Shown: positions 38,979-47,900 of the stretch, in pieces
Layout of the letters: each line of letters begins with the position of its first letter
How positions within the stretch are numbered: the first letter of the stretch is position 1
Assembly: GCF_900114535.1 (NCBI RefSeq)
Contig: NZ_FOTK01000005.1
Location: 186,001 to 250,000, forward strand
Direction: 5' to 3'
DNA from: Methylobacterium pseudosasicola
Lineage (GTDB): Bacteria > Pseudomonadota > Alphaproteobacteria > Rhizobiales > Beijerinckiaceae
DNA: 64,000 bases
Position numbers and translations under genes: made by a program
The notes under the pieces: generated by a model
Told to the model about the DNA's origin: nothing
The model's database searches: none
The model's input: the letters and a program-made list of their open reading frames with translations, nothing else

Positions 38979-39082
38979 GGAAGGATCGGCCGAGCGATCG
39001 GACCGGGAAACGCCTGACATGCAGGGTGCCATACCCGCTATGGCCGCGTGACACGCCCAGCAACACCCTCGGAGACGACTTG

Positions 39083-40501
39083 ATGGACAACCGCAACACT
39101 GTGTGGCGCCACGTGGATGCGCAGAAGGAGCGGCTGATCGCCCTCTCCGAGCGCGTCTGGGGCATGCCGGAGGTCTGCTACACGGAAACGCGCTCCTGCG
39201 CCGAGCACGCGGCGGAGCTGCGCCACCAGGGCTTTCGCGTCACCGAGCAGGTCGCCGGCATCCCTACCGCGGTGATGGGCGAGGCCGGGGAGGGCGGTCC
39301 AGTCATCGCCTTCCTGGGCGAATACGACGCGCTGCCGGGCCTGTCGCAGGAGGCGGGCGTCGCCGAGCACCGGCCGGTGGAGGCGGGCGGCCACGGCCAT
39401 GGCTGCGGCCACAACCTGCTCGGGGCGGCGGCTTTGCTGGCCGCCACCGCCGTGAAGGATTGGCTGGCCGAGACCGGCACCCCCGGCCGCGTGCGCTATT
39501 ACGGCTGCCCGGCCGAGGAGGGCGGGGCCGCCAAGGCGTTCCTGGTCCGGGAGGGCGCCTTCGCGGATGCCGACATCGCGATCTCCTGGCACCCGGGCAG
39601 CTTCTGGGAGGTGGCGCCCCCGGTGGCGCTCGCCAACACCCGGGCCGACTTCATCTTCACCGGCCGGACCGCCCACGCGGCCGCCGCGCCGCATCTCGGC
39701 CGCTCGGCGCTCGACGCGGTGGAGCTGATGAGCGTCGGCGTGAACTACATGCGCGAGCACATGCCCTCGGACGCGCGCGTTCACTACGCCTATCTCGACG
39801 CCGGCGGCATCGCCCCCAACGTCGTCCAGGCGAGCGCCCGGGTGCGCTACTCGATCCGGGCGCGGGACCTGCCGGGGATGCTCGCCCTGGTCGAGCGGGT
39901 GAAGAAGGTGGCCGAGGGCGCCGCGCTGATGACCGAGACCAGCGTCGAGGTGCGGATCGTCAGCGCCGTCTCGAACCTGCTGGGCAACGACCCGCTGGAG
40001 CGGGCGCTCCACGGGGTCATGGAGGAGCTCGGGGCCCCGCATTTCGACGAAGCCGACCGGGCCTTCGCCACCGAGATCCGGTCCACGCTCAGCGACGGCG
40101 ACATCGATGCCGTGTTCCGCGCCATCGGGCTGCCGCGCACCGAGGCGCCGCTCGCCGATTTCCTGGTGCCGCTCGACGCTCCGCGCAACCCGGCGGTGGG
40201 CTCCACCGATGTCGGCGACGTGAGCTGGGTGGTGCCGACCGTGCAGGCCCACGCGCCCACGGTGGCGATCGGAACCCCGTTCCACACCTGGCAGGTGGTG
40301 GCACAGGGGCGGAGCCCCGCGGCCCACAAGGCGATGGTCCAGGTCGCCAAGGCGATGGCCGCCACCGGCGCCCTGGCGCTCACCGATCCGGCCCTGCGCG
40401 AGGCCGCCAAGGCCGACCTCGCCCGCCGGGTCGGCGCCGCCGGCTACGTCTCGCCCCTGCCCCCGGAGGTGGCGCCGCCGCTGCGGATGTCGGTGGGGTG
40501 A
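39083..40501 (+). CDS. M20-family amidohydrolase (AbgB-like)
   Basis: 472 aa from the ATG at 39083. Metal-binding motifs: GGHGHGCGHNLLG (His), FLGEYDALPG (Asp), GCPAEEGGAAK (Glu pair) and TGRTAHAAAAPHLGRSALDA in the dimerisation domain. Family members hydrolyse N-acyl amino acids or p-aminobenzoyl-glutamate in the cytoplasm. Divergence from a peptide-type ABC importer suggests the two handle the same amide-linked nutrient. The specific substrate is unknown. Confidence 0.9.
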   Translation: MDNRNTVWRHVDAQKERLIALSERVWGMPEVCYTETRSCAEHAAELRHQGFRVTEQVAGIPTAVMGEAGEGGPVIAFLGEYDALPGLSQEAGVAEHRPVEAGGHGHGCGHNLLGAAALLAATAVKDWLAETGTPGRVRYYGCPAEEGGAAKAFLVREGAFADADIAISWHPGSFWEVAPPVALANTRADFIFTGRTAHAAAAPHLGRSALDAVELMSVGVNYMREHMPSDARVHYAYLDAGGIAPNVVQASARVRYSIRARDLPGMLALVERVKKVAEGAALMTETSVEVRIVSAVSNLLGNDPLERALHGVMEELGAPHFDEADRAFATEIRSTLSDGDIDAVFRAIGLPRTEAPLADFLVPLDAPRNPAVGSTDVGDVSWVVPTVQAHAPTVAIGTPFHTWQVVAQGRSPAAHKAMVQVAKAMAATGALALTDPALREAAKADLARRVGAAGYVSPLPPEVAPPLRMSVG

Positions 40502-40581
40502 GGGCGGTTGTGGGCACCCGCGGGCGTTTCCCGCCGCCGCGTGGGCGACCGGATCCACACGCTTCCGGATGTGGCTCGGGT

Positions 40582-40678
40582 CCCCTCTCCCGTGCGGGAG
40601 AGGGACAGGGTGAGGGATGCGACCTGTCCGGAAAAACCTGATCCCTCACCCCAACCCTCTCCCGCACGGGAGAGGGGC
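40582..40678. repeat. Inverted repeat type III, copy 3
   Basis: CCCCTCTCCCGTGCGGGAGA (40582-40601) and TCTCCCGCACGGGAGAGGGG (40659-40678) are inverse arms, each itself a hairpin. GGGTGAGGGAT and ATCCCTCACCC are inner arms. It lies in the 322-bp gap after the amidohydrolase gene, which otherwise holds no gene. Confidence 0.9.
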
Positions 40679-40823
40679 TTGTCGCGCCTTGCACACGCCG
40701 ATGTGTCAACATCACAGGCTCTGGGAGGCGGGTGGTGATGGACGATAGGCGCCCGCATACCGAAACCCGCCGCGAGCGGGTATGACCCGATCCGGGCGGC
40801 CCGCGCCCCGCACGGCATCACCG

Positions 40824-42128
40824 ATGGACGTCACCCCTTCCGAAACGACCTGCGTGGCCATCGTCGGCCTGGGCTATGTCGGGCTCCCGCTCGCTTTGGC
40901 GTTCGGCCAGAGCCTGCGCACGATCGGCTACGAGCGGGCGCCCGCCAAGGTCGCGGCCTACCGGGACGGGATCGACCCGGCCGGAGAGATCGAGCCGGCA
41001 GCGTTCCGGGCCGCGACCCGCCTGGCGATCACCGACGACCCGACCGCCCTGTCGGAGGCCGACGTGATCATCGTCACGGTGCCGACCCCGGTGGACGACG
41101 CCCAGAGCCCGGATTTCAGCCTGCTCACCGAGGCCTCGGCCCTGGTCGGGCGGCACATGCGGGACGGGGCGATCGTGGTGTTCGAGTCCACGGTCTATCC
41201 CGGCGCCACCGAGGAGGTCTGCGTCCCCGTGCTGGAGCGCCAGTCCGGCCTGCGCTGGAAGGTGGGCTTTCACGTCGGCTACTCGCCCGAGCGGATCAAT
41301 CCCGGCGACCGGGAGCACAGCCTCAGTAAGATCGTGAAGATCGTGGCGGGCGACACCCCGGAGACGCTGGCGCGGCTCACCGCGCTCTACGGCACGATCA
41401 TCGAGGCCGGGATCCACGCCACCTCGTCGATCCGGGTCGCGGAGGCCGCCAAGGTCATCGAGAACACTCAACGCGACCTGAACATCGCGCTGATGAACGA
41501 GCTGTCGCAGATCTTCGACAAGCTCGATCTCGACACCCTTGAGGTGCTGCGGGCCGCCGGCACCAAGTGGAATTTTCTGCCGTTCCGCCCGGGGCTGGTG
41601 GGTGGCCACTGCATCGGGGTCGATCCCTATTACCTGACCCACAAGGCCGCGATGGTCGGCCACCACCCGCAGGTGATCCTGGCCGGGCGGCGGATCAACG
41701 ACAGCATGGCCGCCCATGTCGCCCGCAAGACCGTCAAGCTGATCGTCCGGCAAGGCGGCAACGCCGGGGGTGCGAAGGTCATCGTGCTCGGCCTGACCTT
41801 CAAGGAGAATTGCGCCGACCTGCGCAATTCCAAGGTCGCCGACCTGGTGCGCGAGCTGGCCGAGTTCGGCTGCGCCGTCTCGGTCCACGATCCCCGCGCC
41901 CGCAAGGACGAGGCCCGGGCCGAGTACGGCATCGACCTCGTCGAATGGGCCGACCTGCCCGACGCGGCCGACGCCGTGGTGGTGGCGGTGCCGCACCGGG
42001 ACTATGCCGAGCGCCGCCCGGAAGACATCGCCGCCCGGCTCAAGCCCGGGGGCCTGATCGTGGACGTGAAGTCGCTCTACGATCCGGACGCGTTCCGGGC
42101 GCTGGGGCATACGGTCTGGCGGTTGTAG
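40824..42128 (+). CDS. UDP-N-acetylhexosamine 6-dehydrogenase (WbpA/TviB-like)
   Basis: 434 aa from the ATG at 40824. NAD motif GLGYVGLPLALAFG is near the N-terminus. VFESTVYPGATEEVCVPVLE, AKVIENTQRDLNIALMNEL and GGHCIGVDPYYLTHKA with the catalytic Cys are all present. The NDRNxx-like C-terminal domain has GLTFKENCADLRNSK. It oxidises the C6 hydroxyl of a UDP-N-acetylhexosamine to a uronic acid for surface polysaccharide. The main glycan genes lie about 12 kb away, so a functional link is only suggested. Confidence 0.92.
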   Translation: MDVTPSETTCVAIVGLGYVGLPLALAFGQSLRTIGYERAPAKVAAYRDGIDPAGEIEPAAFRAATRLAITDDPTALSEADVIIVTVPTPVDDAQSPDFSLLTEASALVGRHMRDGAIVVFESTVYPGATEEVCVPVLERQSGLRWKVGFHVGYSPERINPGDREHSLSKIVKIVAGDTPETLARLTALYGTIIEAGIHATSSIRVAEAAKVIENTQRDLNIALMNELSQIFDKLDLDTLEVLRAAGTKWNFLPFRPGLVGGHCIGVDPYYLTHKAAMVGHHPQVILAGRRINDSMAAHVARKTVKLIVRQGGNAGGAKVIVLGLTFKENCADLRNSKVADLVRELAEFGCAVSVHDPRARKDEARAEYGIDLVEWADLPDAADAVVVAVPHRDYAERRPEDIAARLKPGGLIVDVKSLYDPDAFRALGHTVWRL

Positions 42129-42187
42129 AGAGGGGAACCCGCACGGCCGCCGACCCGGCGGCGATGCGGCCGGAGCGGATCCGCGAT

Positions 42188-42766
42188 ATGCACGAGACCA
42201 GCGTCACCCGAGATCCGGACTTCGCCGCCCGGCACGCGCGCTATCCCGAGGCGCAGATCCGCAAAATCCTGACCGACACGCGCACGATCGCCCTGGTCGG
42301 CGCCTCCGCGAACCCGGCCCGCCCGAGCTGGATCGTGCTCAAGTACCTGATCGACCGGGGCTACGCGGTCACGCCCGTCAATCCGGGGCTCGCCGGGCAG
42401 GACCTGCTCGGGCGGCGGGTGGTAGCCACGCTCGCCGAGGTTCCGGAGCCGATCGACATGGTCGAGATCTTCCGCAATTCCGCCGCCGCCGGCCCCCTGG
42501 TGGACGAGGCGCTCGCCCTCGACCCGCTGCCGCAGGTGATCTGGATGCAGCTCGGCGTGCGCGACGACGCGGCGGCTGCCCGGGCCGAGACGCGCGGGCT
42601 CACGGTGATCATGAACCGCTGCCCCAAGATCGAGTACGGTCGGCTTTCCGGGGAGATCGGCTGGACCGGGGTGAACTCGCGCATCCTGACCGCGAAGAAG
42701 CCGGTGCTGGCCGGCCGAGGCGTCCAGAGGCTCACCATCGCCGAGCGGGGCAAGCGCCCGGAGTGA
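42188..42766 (+). CDS. CoA-binding domain protein (YccU-like)
   Basis: 192 aa from the ATG at 42188; an in-frame ATG at 42164 would add 8 residues. A succinyl-CoA-ligase-alpha-like CoA-binding Rossmann fold is visible: TIALVGASANPARPSWIVLK, VTPVNPGLAGQDLLGRRV, and the C-terminal WMQLGVRDDAAAARAETRGL with VIMNRCPKIEYGRL. This small family probably binds CoA or a related cofactor. No catalytic His loop is present, so its role is unknown. Confidence 0.85.
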   Translation: MHETSVTRDPDFAARHARYPEAQIRKILTDTRTIALVGASANPARPSWIVLKYLIDRGYAVTPVNPGLAGQDLLGRRVVATLAEVPEPIDMVEIFRNSAAAGPLVDEALALDPLPQVIWMQLGVRDDAAAARAETRGLTVIMNRCPKIEYGRLSGEIGWTGVNSRILTAKKPVLAGRGVQRLTIAERGKRPE

Positions 42767-42841
42767 GCGACGCGGTATCATAATACCACTAGCGCGAAGT
42801 CATTACAAAAAAAGATGTTTTCGGGATTTCGATTTTATCGG

Positions 42842-42914
42842 TTGACGGACCGGGTATCCCCGGCTATCCACCGGCCGTCGCCGCCGCGTGCTCCCCACGC
42901 GGCGGCTCGTTTTT
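42842..42914 (+). promoter_or_regulatory. rplM promoter and terminator-like leader hairpin
   Basis: TTGACG at 42842-42847 and CTATCC at 42864-42869 (16-bp spacing) form a plausible sigma-70-type promoter. Just downstream, CCGCCGCGTG (42881-42890) and CACGCGGCGG (42896-42905) form a perfect 10-bp stem with a 5-nt loop, followed by CTCG and TTTTT (42910-42914). If transcription starts near 42876, the hairpin is at the very 5' end of the rplM-rpsI mRNA and could act as an attenuator. Alternatively it simply terminates the upstream gene. Confidence 0.5.
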
Positions 42915-42983
42915 CGGCACCCCGAGGCTGTCCGCGTCCCGATCCGTCGGGGTTTCGGCGCGTCGGAACCCTGGGATCTCACC

Positions 42984-43445
42984 ATGAAGACCACCTCGCT
43001 AAAGCCCGCCGAGGTCGACAAGAAGTGGATCGTGATCGACGCGGAGGGCCTCGTCGTCGGCCGTCTCGCCTCGATCGTCGCCATGCGCCTGCGCGGCAAG
43101 CACAAGGCCGCCTACACGCCCCACGTCGATTGCGGTGACCACGTCATTGTCGTCAACGCGGACAAGGTGAAGTTCACCGGCCGCAAGTACGTCCAGAAGC
43201 GCTACTACTACCACACCGGCTACCCGGGCGGGATCAAGGAGCGCACGGCCAAGTTCATCCTCGAAGGGCGCTTCCCCGAGCGCGTGGTCGAGAAGGCCGT
43301 CGAGCGCATGCTGCCCCGCGGCCCGCTCTTCCGGCAGATCCTCGGCAACCTCCGCGTCTACAAGGGCGCCGAGCACCCGCACGTCGCCCAGCAGCCGCAG
43401 GCGCTCGACGTCGGCGCCCTCAACCGCAAGAACGTGAGCGCTTGA
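42984..43445 (+). CDS. rplM: 50S ribosomal protein L13
   Basis: 153 aa, starting [20 protein letters not shown], with the family signature region [21 protein letters not shown] and [14 protein letters not shown]. It is an early-assembly large-subunit protein. The rpsI start lies 2 bp after its stop, so L13 and S9 are co-translated as in most bacteria. Confidence 0.98.
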   Translation: MKTTSLKPAEVDKKWIVIDAEGLVVGRLASIVAMRLRGKHKAAYTPHVDCGDHVIVVNADKVKFTGRKYVQKRYYYHTGYPGGIKERTAKFILEGRFPERVVEKAVERMLPRGPLFRQILGNLRVYKGAEHPHVAQQPQALDVGALNRKNVSA

Positions 43446-43447
43446 TC

Positions 43448-43933
43448 ATGGCGACCCTCCAGTCCCTCGCCGACCTCAACCGGGCGAATACCGGCGCGGT
43501 CGACCCCGCCAACGAGGCCCCCGTCCACGTCCAGAAGCTGGACGCGCAGGGCCGCGCCTACGCCACCGGCAAGCGCAAGGACGCGGTCGCCCGCGTCTGG
43601 ATCAAGCCGGGCAAGGGCACGGTCACGATCAACAAGCGCCCGGTCGAGGTCTACTTCGCCCGTCCGGTGCTGCGCATGATCCTGCGCCAGCCGCTGGAGA
43701 TCGCCAACCGCGTCGACCAGTACGACATCAACGTCACGGTCGCCGGCGGCGGTCTCTCGGGTCAGGCCGGCGCCGTGCGCCACGGTCTCTCGAAGGCCCT
43801 GACCTACTACGAGCCGGAGCTGCGCGCCCCGCTGAAGCGCGAAGGCTTCCTCACCCGCGACGCCCGCGTCGTCGAGCGCAAGAAGTACGGCCGCAAGAAG
43901 GCCCGCCGCAGCTTCCAGTTCTCGAAGCGCTGA
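43448..43933 (+). CDS. rpsI: 30S ribosomal protein S9
   Basis: 161 aa. The N-terminal extension of about 35 residues is usual in alphaproteobacteria. The core begins [19 protein letters not shown] and includes [18 protein letters not shown]. The basic C-terminal tail ends [11 protein letters not shown], which reaches the P-site tRNA. The last gene of the L13/S9 operon; a clear terminator follows. Confidence 0.98.
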   Translation: MATLQSLADLNRANTGAVDPANEAPVHVQKLDAQGRAYATGKRKDAVARVWIKPGKGTVTINKRPVEVYFARPVLRMILRQPLEIANRVDQYDINVTVAGGGLSGQAGAVRHGLSKALTYYEPELRAPLKREGFLTRDARVVERKKYGRKKARRSFQFSKR

Positions 43934-43961
43934 TCCGCGGTTTCATCGTTATGTTGGAGGA

Positions 43962-43990
43962 GGGCGGTTCCTGCGGGAGCCGCCCTTTTT
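43962..43990 (+). terminator. Intrinsic terminator of rplM-rpsI
   Basis: GGGCGGTTCC (43962-43971) pairs with GGAGCCGCCC (43976-43985) with one G-T pair and a 4-nt loop. TTTTTC follows at once. It lies 29 bp after the rpsI stop and is the most convincing factor-independent terminator in the window. Confidence 0.9.
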
Positions 43991-44111
43991 CGTGTTCGGA
44001 CCGGCCTGGGCCGGGGTTGACGGCGGCGCCCAAGCGCGGCCGTTCACGGGCTGCGGAGCGTGCCGGCGAATCGCGCTCGGCTCACCGCATCCGGACGACG
44101 GGACTGACACG

Positions 44112-44981
44112 ATGGCCGACCTCAAGCGACGTGACCTCCTCGCGGCCGGCGCCGGCGGCGCGGCCCTGCTCGCCCTGGCGGGATCGGCCCCGGCGGGAGC
44201 CGCCCAGTCCGGTGCAATCCGGGTAAAGGGCCTCGCGATCGGCGAGGGCCGGCCCAAGATCATCGTCTCGGTCGCCGGCAAGACGCCGGAGGCCGTGCTC
44301 GAACAGGCGCCCGCGCTCGCGGGGCGGCCCGAAATCGACATCGTCGAGCTGCGAATCGACCACCTCGCCGAGGCCCTCGATCCCGCCGCCTCGGCCGCCC
44401 TGGCGGCGCCGGTCGCGGCTTCCATCGGCGGCAAGCCGCTGCTCGCGACGTTTCGGACGAAGCGCGAGGGCGGCGAGACCGCGATCGAGCCGCCCCGCTA
44501 CGCCGCGCTCTACCAGGCCCTGCTCGACACGAAGGCCGTGGACCTGATCGACCTCGAACTCGCCCTGCTGGAGGCGCCCGCGGTCGCCGCCGTGCAGAGG
44601 CGCGCGCAGGGTACGGGCGTGGCGGTCCTGCTCTCGCACCACGATTTCGGCGGCACGCCGCCGACCGAGCGCATGCTGGCCCTCCTCGAAGAGCAGGCCG
44701 CCCGGGGCGCGGATATCTGCAAGCTCGCCGTGATGCCCAAGGATGCGGGCGACGTGATCCGGCTGCTCGACGCGACCCGGCAGATGCGGTCCCGCCACCC
44801 CGACCGCCCCCTGCTGACCATGGCGATGGGCGCGCTCGGCGCCGTGACACGGGTCTCCGGGGCAGTGTTCGGCTCGGCCGCGACCTTCGGCAAGGTCGGG
44901 GCGGCCTCAGCTCCAGGCCAGATGGACGTGGCAGAGCTGCGCTCCGTCATCGACGCGCTCGGCCGCGCCCTGGAGCCTTGA
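44112..44981 (+). CDS. Type I 3-dehydroquinate dehydratase with Tat-type signal
   Basis: 289 aa. The N-terminus MADLKRRDLLAAGAGGAALL is a twin-arginine-like signal ending near PAGAAQ; typical AroD (about 250 aa) lacks it. Catalytic residues of the type I family are present: Glu in DIVELRIDHL, His in LLSHHDFGGTPP, and the Schiff-base Lys in DICKLAVMPKD. It dehydrates 3-dehydroquinate to 3-dehydroshikimate, here probably in the periplasm as part of quinate catabolism. The last bases overlap the frame region of the next gene (stop 44979-44981, next ATG 44987). Confidence 0.87.
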   Translation: MADLKRRDLLAAGAGGAALLALAGSAPAGAAQSGAIRVKGLAIGEGRPKIIVSVAGKTPEAVLEQAPALAGRPEIDIVELRIDHLAEALDPAASAALAAPVAASIGGKPLLATFRTKREGGETAIEPPRYAALYQALLDTKAVDLIDLELALLEAPAVAAVQRRAQGTGVAVLLSHHDFGGTPPTERMLALLEEQAARGADICKLAVMPKDAGDVIRLLDATRQMRSRHPDRPLLTMAMGALGAVTRVSGAVFGSAATFGKVGAASAPGQMDVAELRSVIDALGRALEP

Positions 44982-44986
44982 TACGG

Positions 44987-45886
44987 ATGAACAGACGCAG
45001 CTTCCTCGCCACCGGGATCGGCCTCGGTCTCGGCCTCGCGGTCGGGCGCGCCGCGGCGACGCCCCTGTTGCCCGGCCCCAGCTTCATCAACACCGTGCTG
45101 CTCGGCGGCTCGCCGGAGCAAAAAATCCGCGCCGCCCGGGCCGCCGGGTTCGATCAGGTCGAGCTCTGGACCACCGACGTGGCCCGCGCCGAGGGCGGGG
45201 CGGCGGGCGTGCGCGCCCTCGTCTCCGAGATCAAGCTTGGCCTCACCGACTATCAGGTGCTGCTCGATTTCGACGGCGCGCCCGGCGACAAGCGCGCCGC
45301 CAAGCGGGCCGAGGCCCTGACCATGCTCGACACCGCCGTGGCGGTGGGCGCCTCCACGCTGCTCGCCCCCGCCTCGACCGACCCCGATTGCGATCCGGCC
45401 CGCATCACCGAGGATCTGGTCTGGCTGGTGGACGAGGCGCGCCGCCGCGGCCTGCGGATCGCCTACGAGGGCCTCGCCTGGAGCACGATCAACCCGTCGC
45501 TCGCCGGCGCCTGGGCGACGATCCGCAACCTCGACCCGCGCCATGCCGGGATCGTGGTCGACAGCTACCACCTCTTCGTCCGCGGCGAGACGCCGGCGAT
45601 CCTCGGCGACATTCCGCCCGAGCGGATCTTCCTCGTTCAGTTCTCCGATATTCCCGGCCCGGTGCAGCCGTCGGATTACCGGGAGGTGGCCCGGCACGCG
45701 CGCCTGCTCCCGGGCGACGGGCGCCTGCCGCTGGCCAGCCTCGTCGGAAAGCTCAGCGCGATCGGCTATCGCGGGCCGGTCGGCCTGGAGGTCTTCAACG
45801 ATCGGCTCAAGGGCGAATCGCCCGAGACCGTCGCGAAGCAGGCCTTTGCGGCGCTGCAGAAACTGCTGTCTGAGGGCGCCCTGTAG
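44987..45886 (+). CDS. Tat-exported TIM-barrel (xylose-isomerase-like), possible 3-dehydroshikimate dehydratase
   Basis: 299 aa from the ATG at 44987. A twin-arginine signal (MNRRSFLATGIGLGLGLAVG) precedes a sugar-phosphate isomerase/epimerase fold. Metal-site residues are likely in RIAYEGLAW, GIVVDSYHLF, FLVQFSDIPG and VGLEVFNDRL. This fold includes AsbF/QsuB-type 3-dehydroshikimate dehydratases. Only 5 bp separate it from the exported dehydroquinate dehydratase, and both are Tat-type. A two-step periplasmic route to protocatechuate is therefore plausible. Another sugar-acid isomerase activity cannot be excluded. Confidence 0.75.
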   Translation: MNRRSFLATGIGLGLGLAVGRAAATPLLPGPSFINTVLLGGSPEQKIRAARAAGFDQVELWTTDVARAEGGAAGVRALVSEIKLGLTDYQVLLDFDGAPGDKRAAKRAEALTMLDTAVAVGASTLLAPASTDPDCDPARITEDLVWLVDEARRRGLRIAYEGLAWSTINPSLAGAWATIRNLDPRHAGIVVDSYHLFVRGETPAILGDIPPERIFLVQFSDIPGPVQPSDYREVARHARLLPGDGRLPLASLVGKLSAIGYRGPVGLEVFNDRLKGESPETVAKQAFAALQKLLSEGAL

Positions 45887-46055
45887 GGTTTTTCGCGATT
45901 TTTGAACGGAGCCTGCCGCGGCCGTCAGTGCGAGCGCGCCAAATCAAAAATTGAGAGTCGTTTCGCTGGGTTGCGACACGGTACAGGACACGGTCTTGGA
46001 AGCGCGATCGGCTGAGCGGACACAACCGTCGGTCGGATCCTGATCGGCGCTCCTC

Positions 46056-46192
46056 CAACCCAACCCCCTCATCCTGAGGTGTGAGCGAAGCGAGCCTCGA
46101 AGGAGCCCTCCAGTCTGCGCGCGATCCCTGGAGGGCTCCTTCGAGGGCGCCGCTGCGCGTCGCCACCTCAGGATGAGGGGGTTGGGTTGGAC
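46056..46192. repeat. Palindromic intergenic repeat type I, copy 4 (longest)
   Basis: CCAACCCAACCCCCTCATCC at the left and GGATGAGGGGGTTGGGTTGG at the right are perfect inverse arms, continuing as TGAGGTG/CACCTCA. Internal AAGGAGCCCTCCAG and CTGGAGGGCTCCTT pair. It lies within the 553-bp gap 45887-46439. The other contents are the EcfG-like element at 46364 and an AT-rich patch (GTAAAATATACC). Confidence 0.93.
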
Positions 46193-46363
46193 GAGCGCCG
46201 ATAAAGCTAAGGCTGCCCCTGTCGTGTACCGTGGCATTGCGATGACGGTCCGGTGCCCAGCCGCTCATCCAAAGGGTCTGGACGGGTGACTGTATGCACC
46301 GCGCACCACGCCACCCGATTACTGACCTAAGTAAAATATACCAGCCAAACGATTGCGCACAAG

Positions 46364-46388
46364 GGAACAACCGGGTCCCCTGCCTGTT
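46364..46388 (+). promoter_or_regulatory. Possible EcfG-type general-stress promoter
   Basis: GGAAC (46364-46368), 16 bp, then TGTT (46385-46388). The alphaproteobacterial EcfG consensus is GGAAC-N16/17-CGTT, so one base of the -10 differs. It lies about 51 bp upstream of the GTG start of the PAS-LuxR regulator, which in turn precedes stress-type genes. Confidence 0.4.
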
Positions 46389-46439
46389 ACCCGCCGCCGA
46401 TCCAGTCCGGATCGCGTCAGGCGAGGCAACCGAACCACC

Positions 46440-47900
46440 GTGACCGTGGGCGTCGACAGACACGAGCTGAGGCAGATCATCGCCGGCCTGACCGAGGGCG
46501 TGATCCTGGTCGAGCCGGACCAGACGATCACCTGGGCCAACGATGCGGCGCTGGCCATGCACGGCGCCGGCAGCCTGGAAGAGCTCGGCGAGACCGTCGA
46601 CGCCTATCGGGACCGGTTCTCCGTCCGCTACCGCAACAACCGGCCGCCCGAGCATTACCCGATCGAGCGGGTGGTCCGGGGCGAGACCTTCCACGACGTC
46701 ATCGTCGAGGTGGTGCGGTCCGACCAGCCCGACATCGCCTTCGTCCATTCGCTGCGCAGCCTGGTCGCCACCGACCGGGCCGGGCAGCCGAGCTGTCTCG
46801 CGCTGATCCTCCAGAACGTCACCCCGCAATTCGAGGCCGAGGAGCGGTTCGAGAAGACCTTCAACGCCAACCCGGCGCCCGCCGTGATCACCCGGCTCTC
46901 CGACCTGCGCCACGTCAAGGTCAATGCCGGCTTCCTGGAGATGACCGGCCACACCCGCGACGGGGTGATCGGGCGCAGCGTCTACGAGGTCGACGTGCTG
47001 GCCGACGCCAAACAGCGTGAGCTGGCGGTGACGCGGCTCAACGCCGGACAGACCATTCCCCAGATGGAGGCCTGCCTGCGGCTGCCCGACGGCGGCACCC
47101 GCTTCGTCATCGTGGCCGGCCAGCCGATCGAGATGGGCGAGGAGCCGTGCATGCTCTTCACCTTCGCGGATCTGGAGCTGCGCAAGAAGGCCGAGACCTC
47201 CCTGCGCCAGAGCGAGGCGCGCTTCGCCACCGCGTTCCGGATGACGCCGGTGCCGACGCTGCTCGCCCGGGCCGACGGCTTCACCGTCACCGCCATCAAC
47301 GAGGCGTTCCCGCGGATCTTCGGCTACGGCCAGGACAAGAGTGTCGGCCGCTCCGCCGAGGAGATGGGCCTGTGGGTCTCGGATCCCGCCCGGGCGAAGT
47401 TCGAGGCGACGGTCCGGCGCGCCGGCTACGTGCTCGGCCTCGAGACCTGCATGCGCCACGAGGACGGGACCGAGATCGATTGCCTCGTCTCGGCCGAGCG
47501 GGTGGTGATCGGCGAGGACGATTACGTGCTCGCGGTGCTGCAGGACATCACCGAGCGCAAGCGCTCCGAGCGCGAGCTGTTCACCGCGATCGAGACCGTG
47601 ATGGCCGACACCTCGTGGTTCAGCCGCGGCCTGATCGAGAAGCTCGCCGGCCTGCGCCATCCCGGCCGGGACAGCACCGACGAGGGCGTCCAGAGCCTCA
47701 CGGTCCGGGAGCGCCAGATCCTCGGGCTGGTCTGCGCCGGGCTCTCCGACGAGGCCATCGCCAAGCGGCTGAACCTGTCGCGCAACACCGTGCGCAACCA
47801 CGCCGCCTCCCTGTACCGCAAGCTCGGCGTCCACAAGCGCACCGAGGTCATCGTCTGGGGTCGGGACAACGGCTTCACCACGCGGGAAGCTAGTACATGA
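46440..47900 (+). CDS. Multi-PAS sensor regulator with LuxR-type HTH
   Basis: 486 aa from the GTG at 46440; a TTG further upstream adds an unlike-protein stretch. There are three PAS-like modules at roughly residues 8-115 (LRQIIAGLTEGVILVEPDQT), 135-255 (NPAPAVITRLSDLRHVKVNA) and 258-380 (ending VLQDITERKRSERELF). The C-terminal LuxR HTH at about 415-475 reads LTVRERQILGLVCAGLSDEA and LNLSRNTVRNHAASLYRKLG. No receiver or histidine-kinase domain is present. It probably senses a small cue and controls genes directly, perhaps the stress genes just downstream. Confidence 0.88.
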   Translation: MTVGVDRHELRQIIAGLTEGVILVEPDQTITWANDAALAMHGAGSLEELGETVDAYRDRFSVRYRNNRPPEHYPIERVVRGETFHDVIVEVVRSDQPDIAFVHSLRSLVATDRAGQPSCLALILQNVTPQFEAEERFEKTFNANPAPAVITRLSDLRHVKVNAGFLEMTGHTRDGVIGRSVYEVDVLADAKQRELAVTRLNAGQTIPQMEACLRLPDGGTRFVIVAGQPIEMGEEPCMLFTFADLELRKKAETSLRQSEARFATAFRMTPVPTLLARADGFTVTAINEAFPRIFGYGQDKSVGRSAEEMGLWVSDPARAKFEATVRRAGYVLGLETCMRHEDGTEIDCLVSAERVVIGEDDYVLAVLQDITERKRSERELFTAIETVMADTSWFSRGLIEKLAGLRHPGRDSTDEGVQSLTVRERQILGLVCAGLSDEAIAKRLNLSRNTVRNHAASLYRKLGVHKRTEVIVWGRDNGFTTREAST

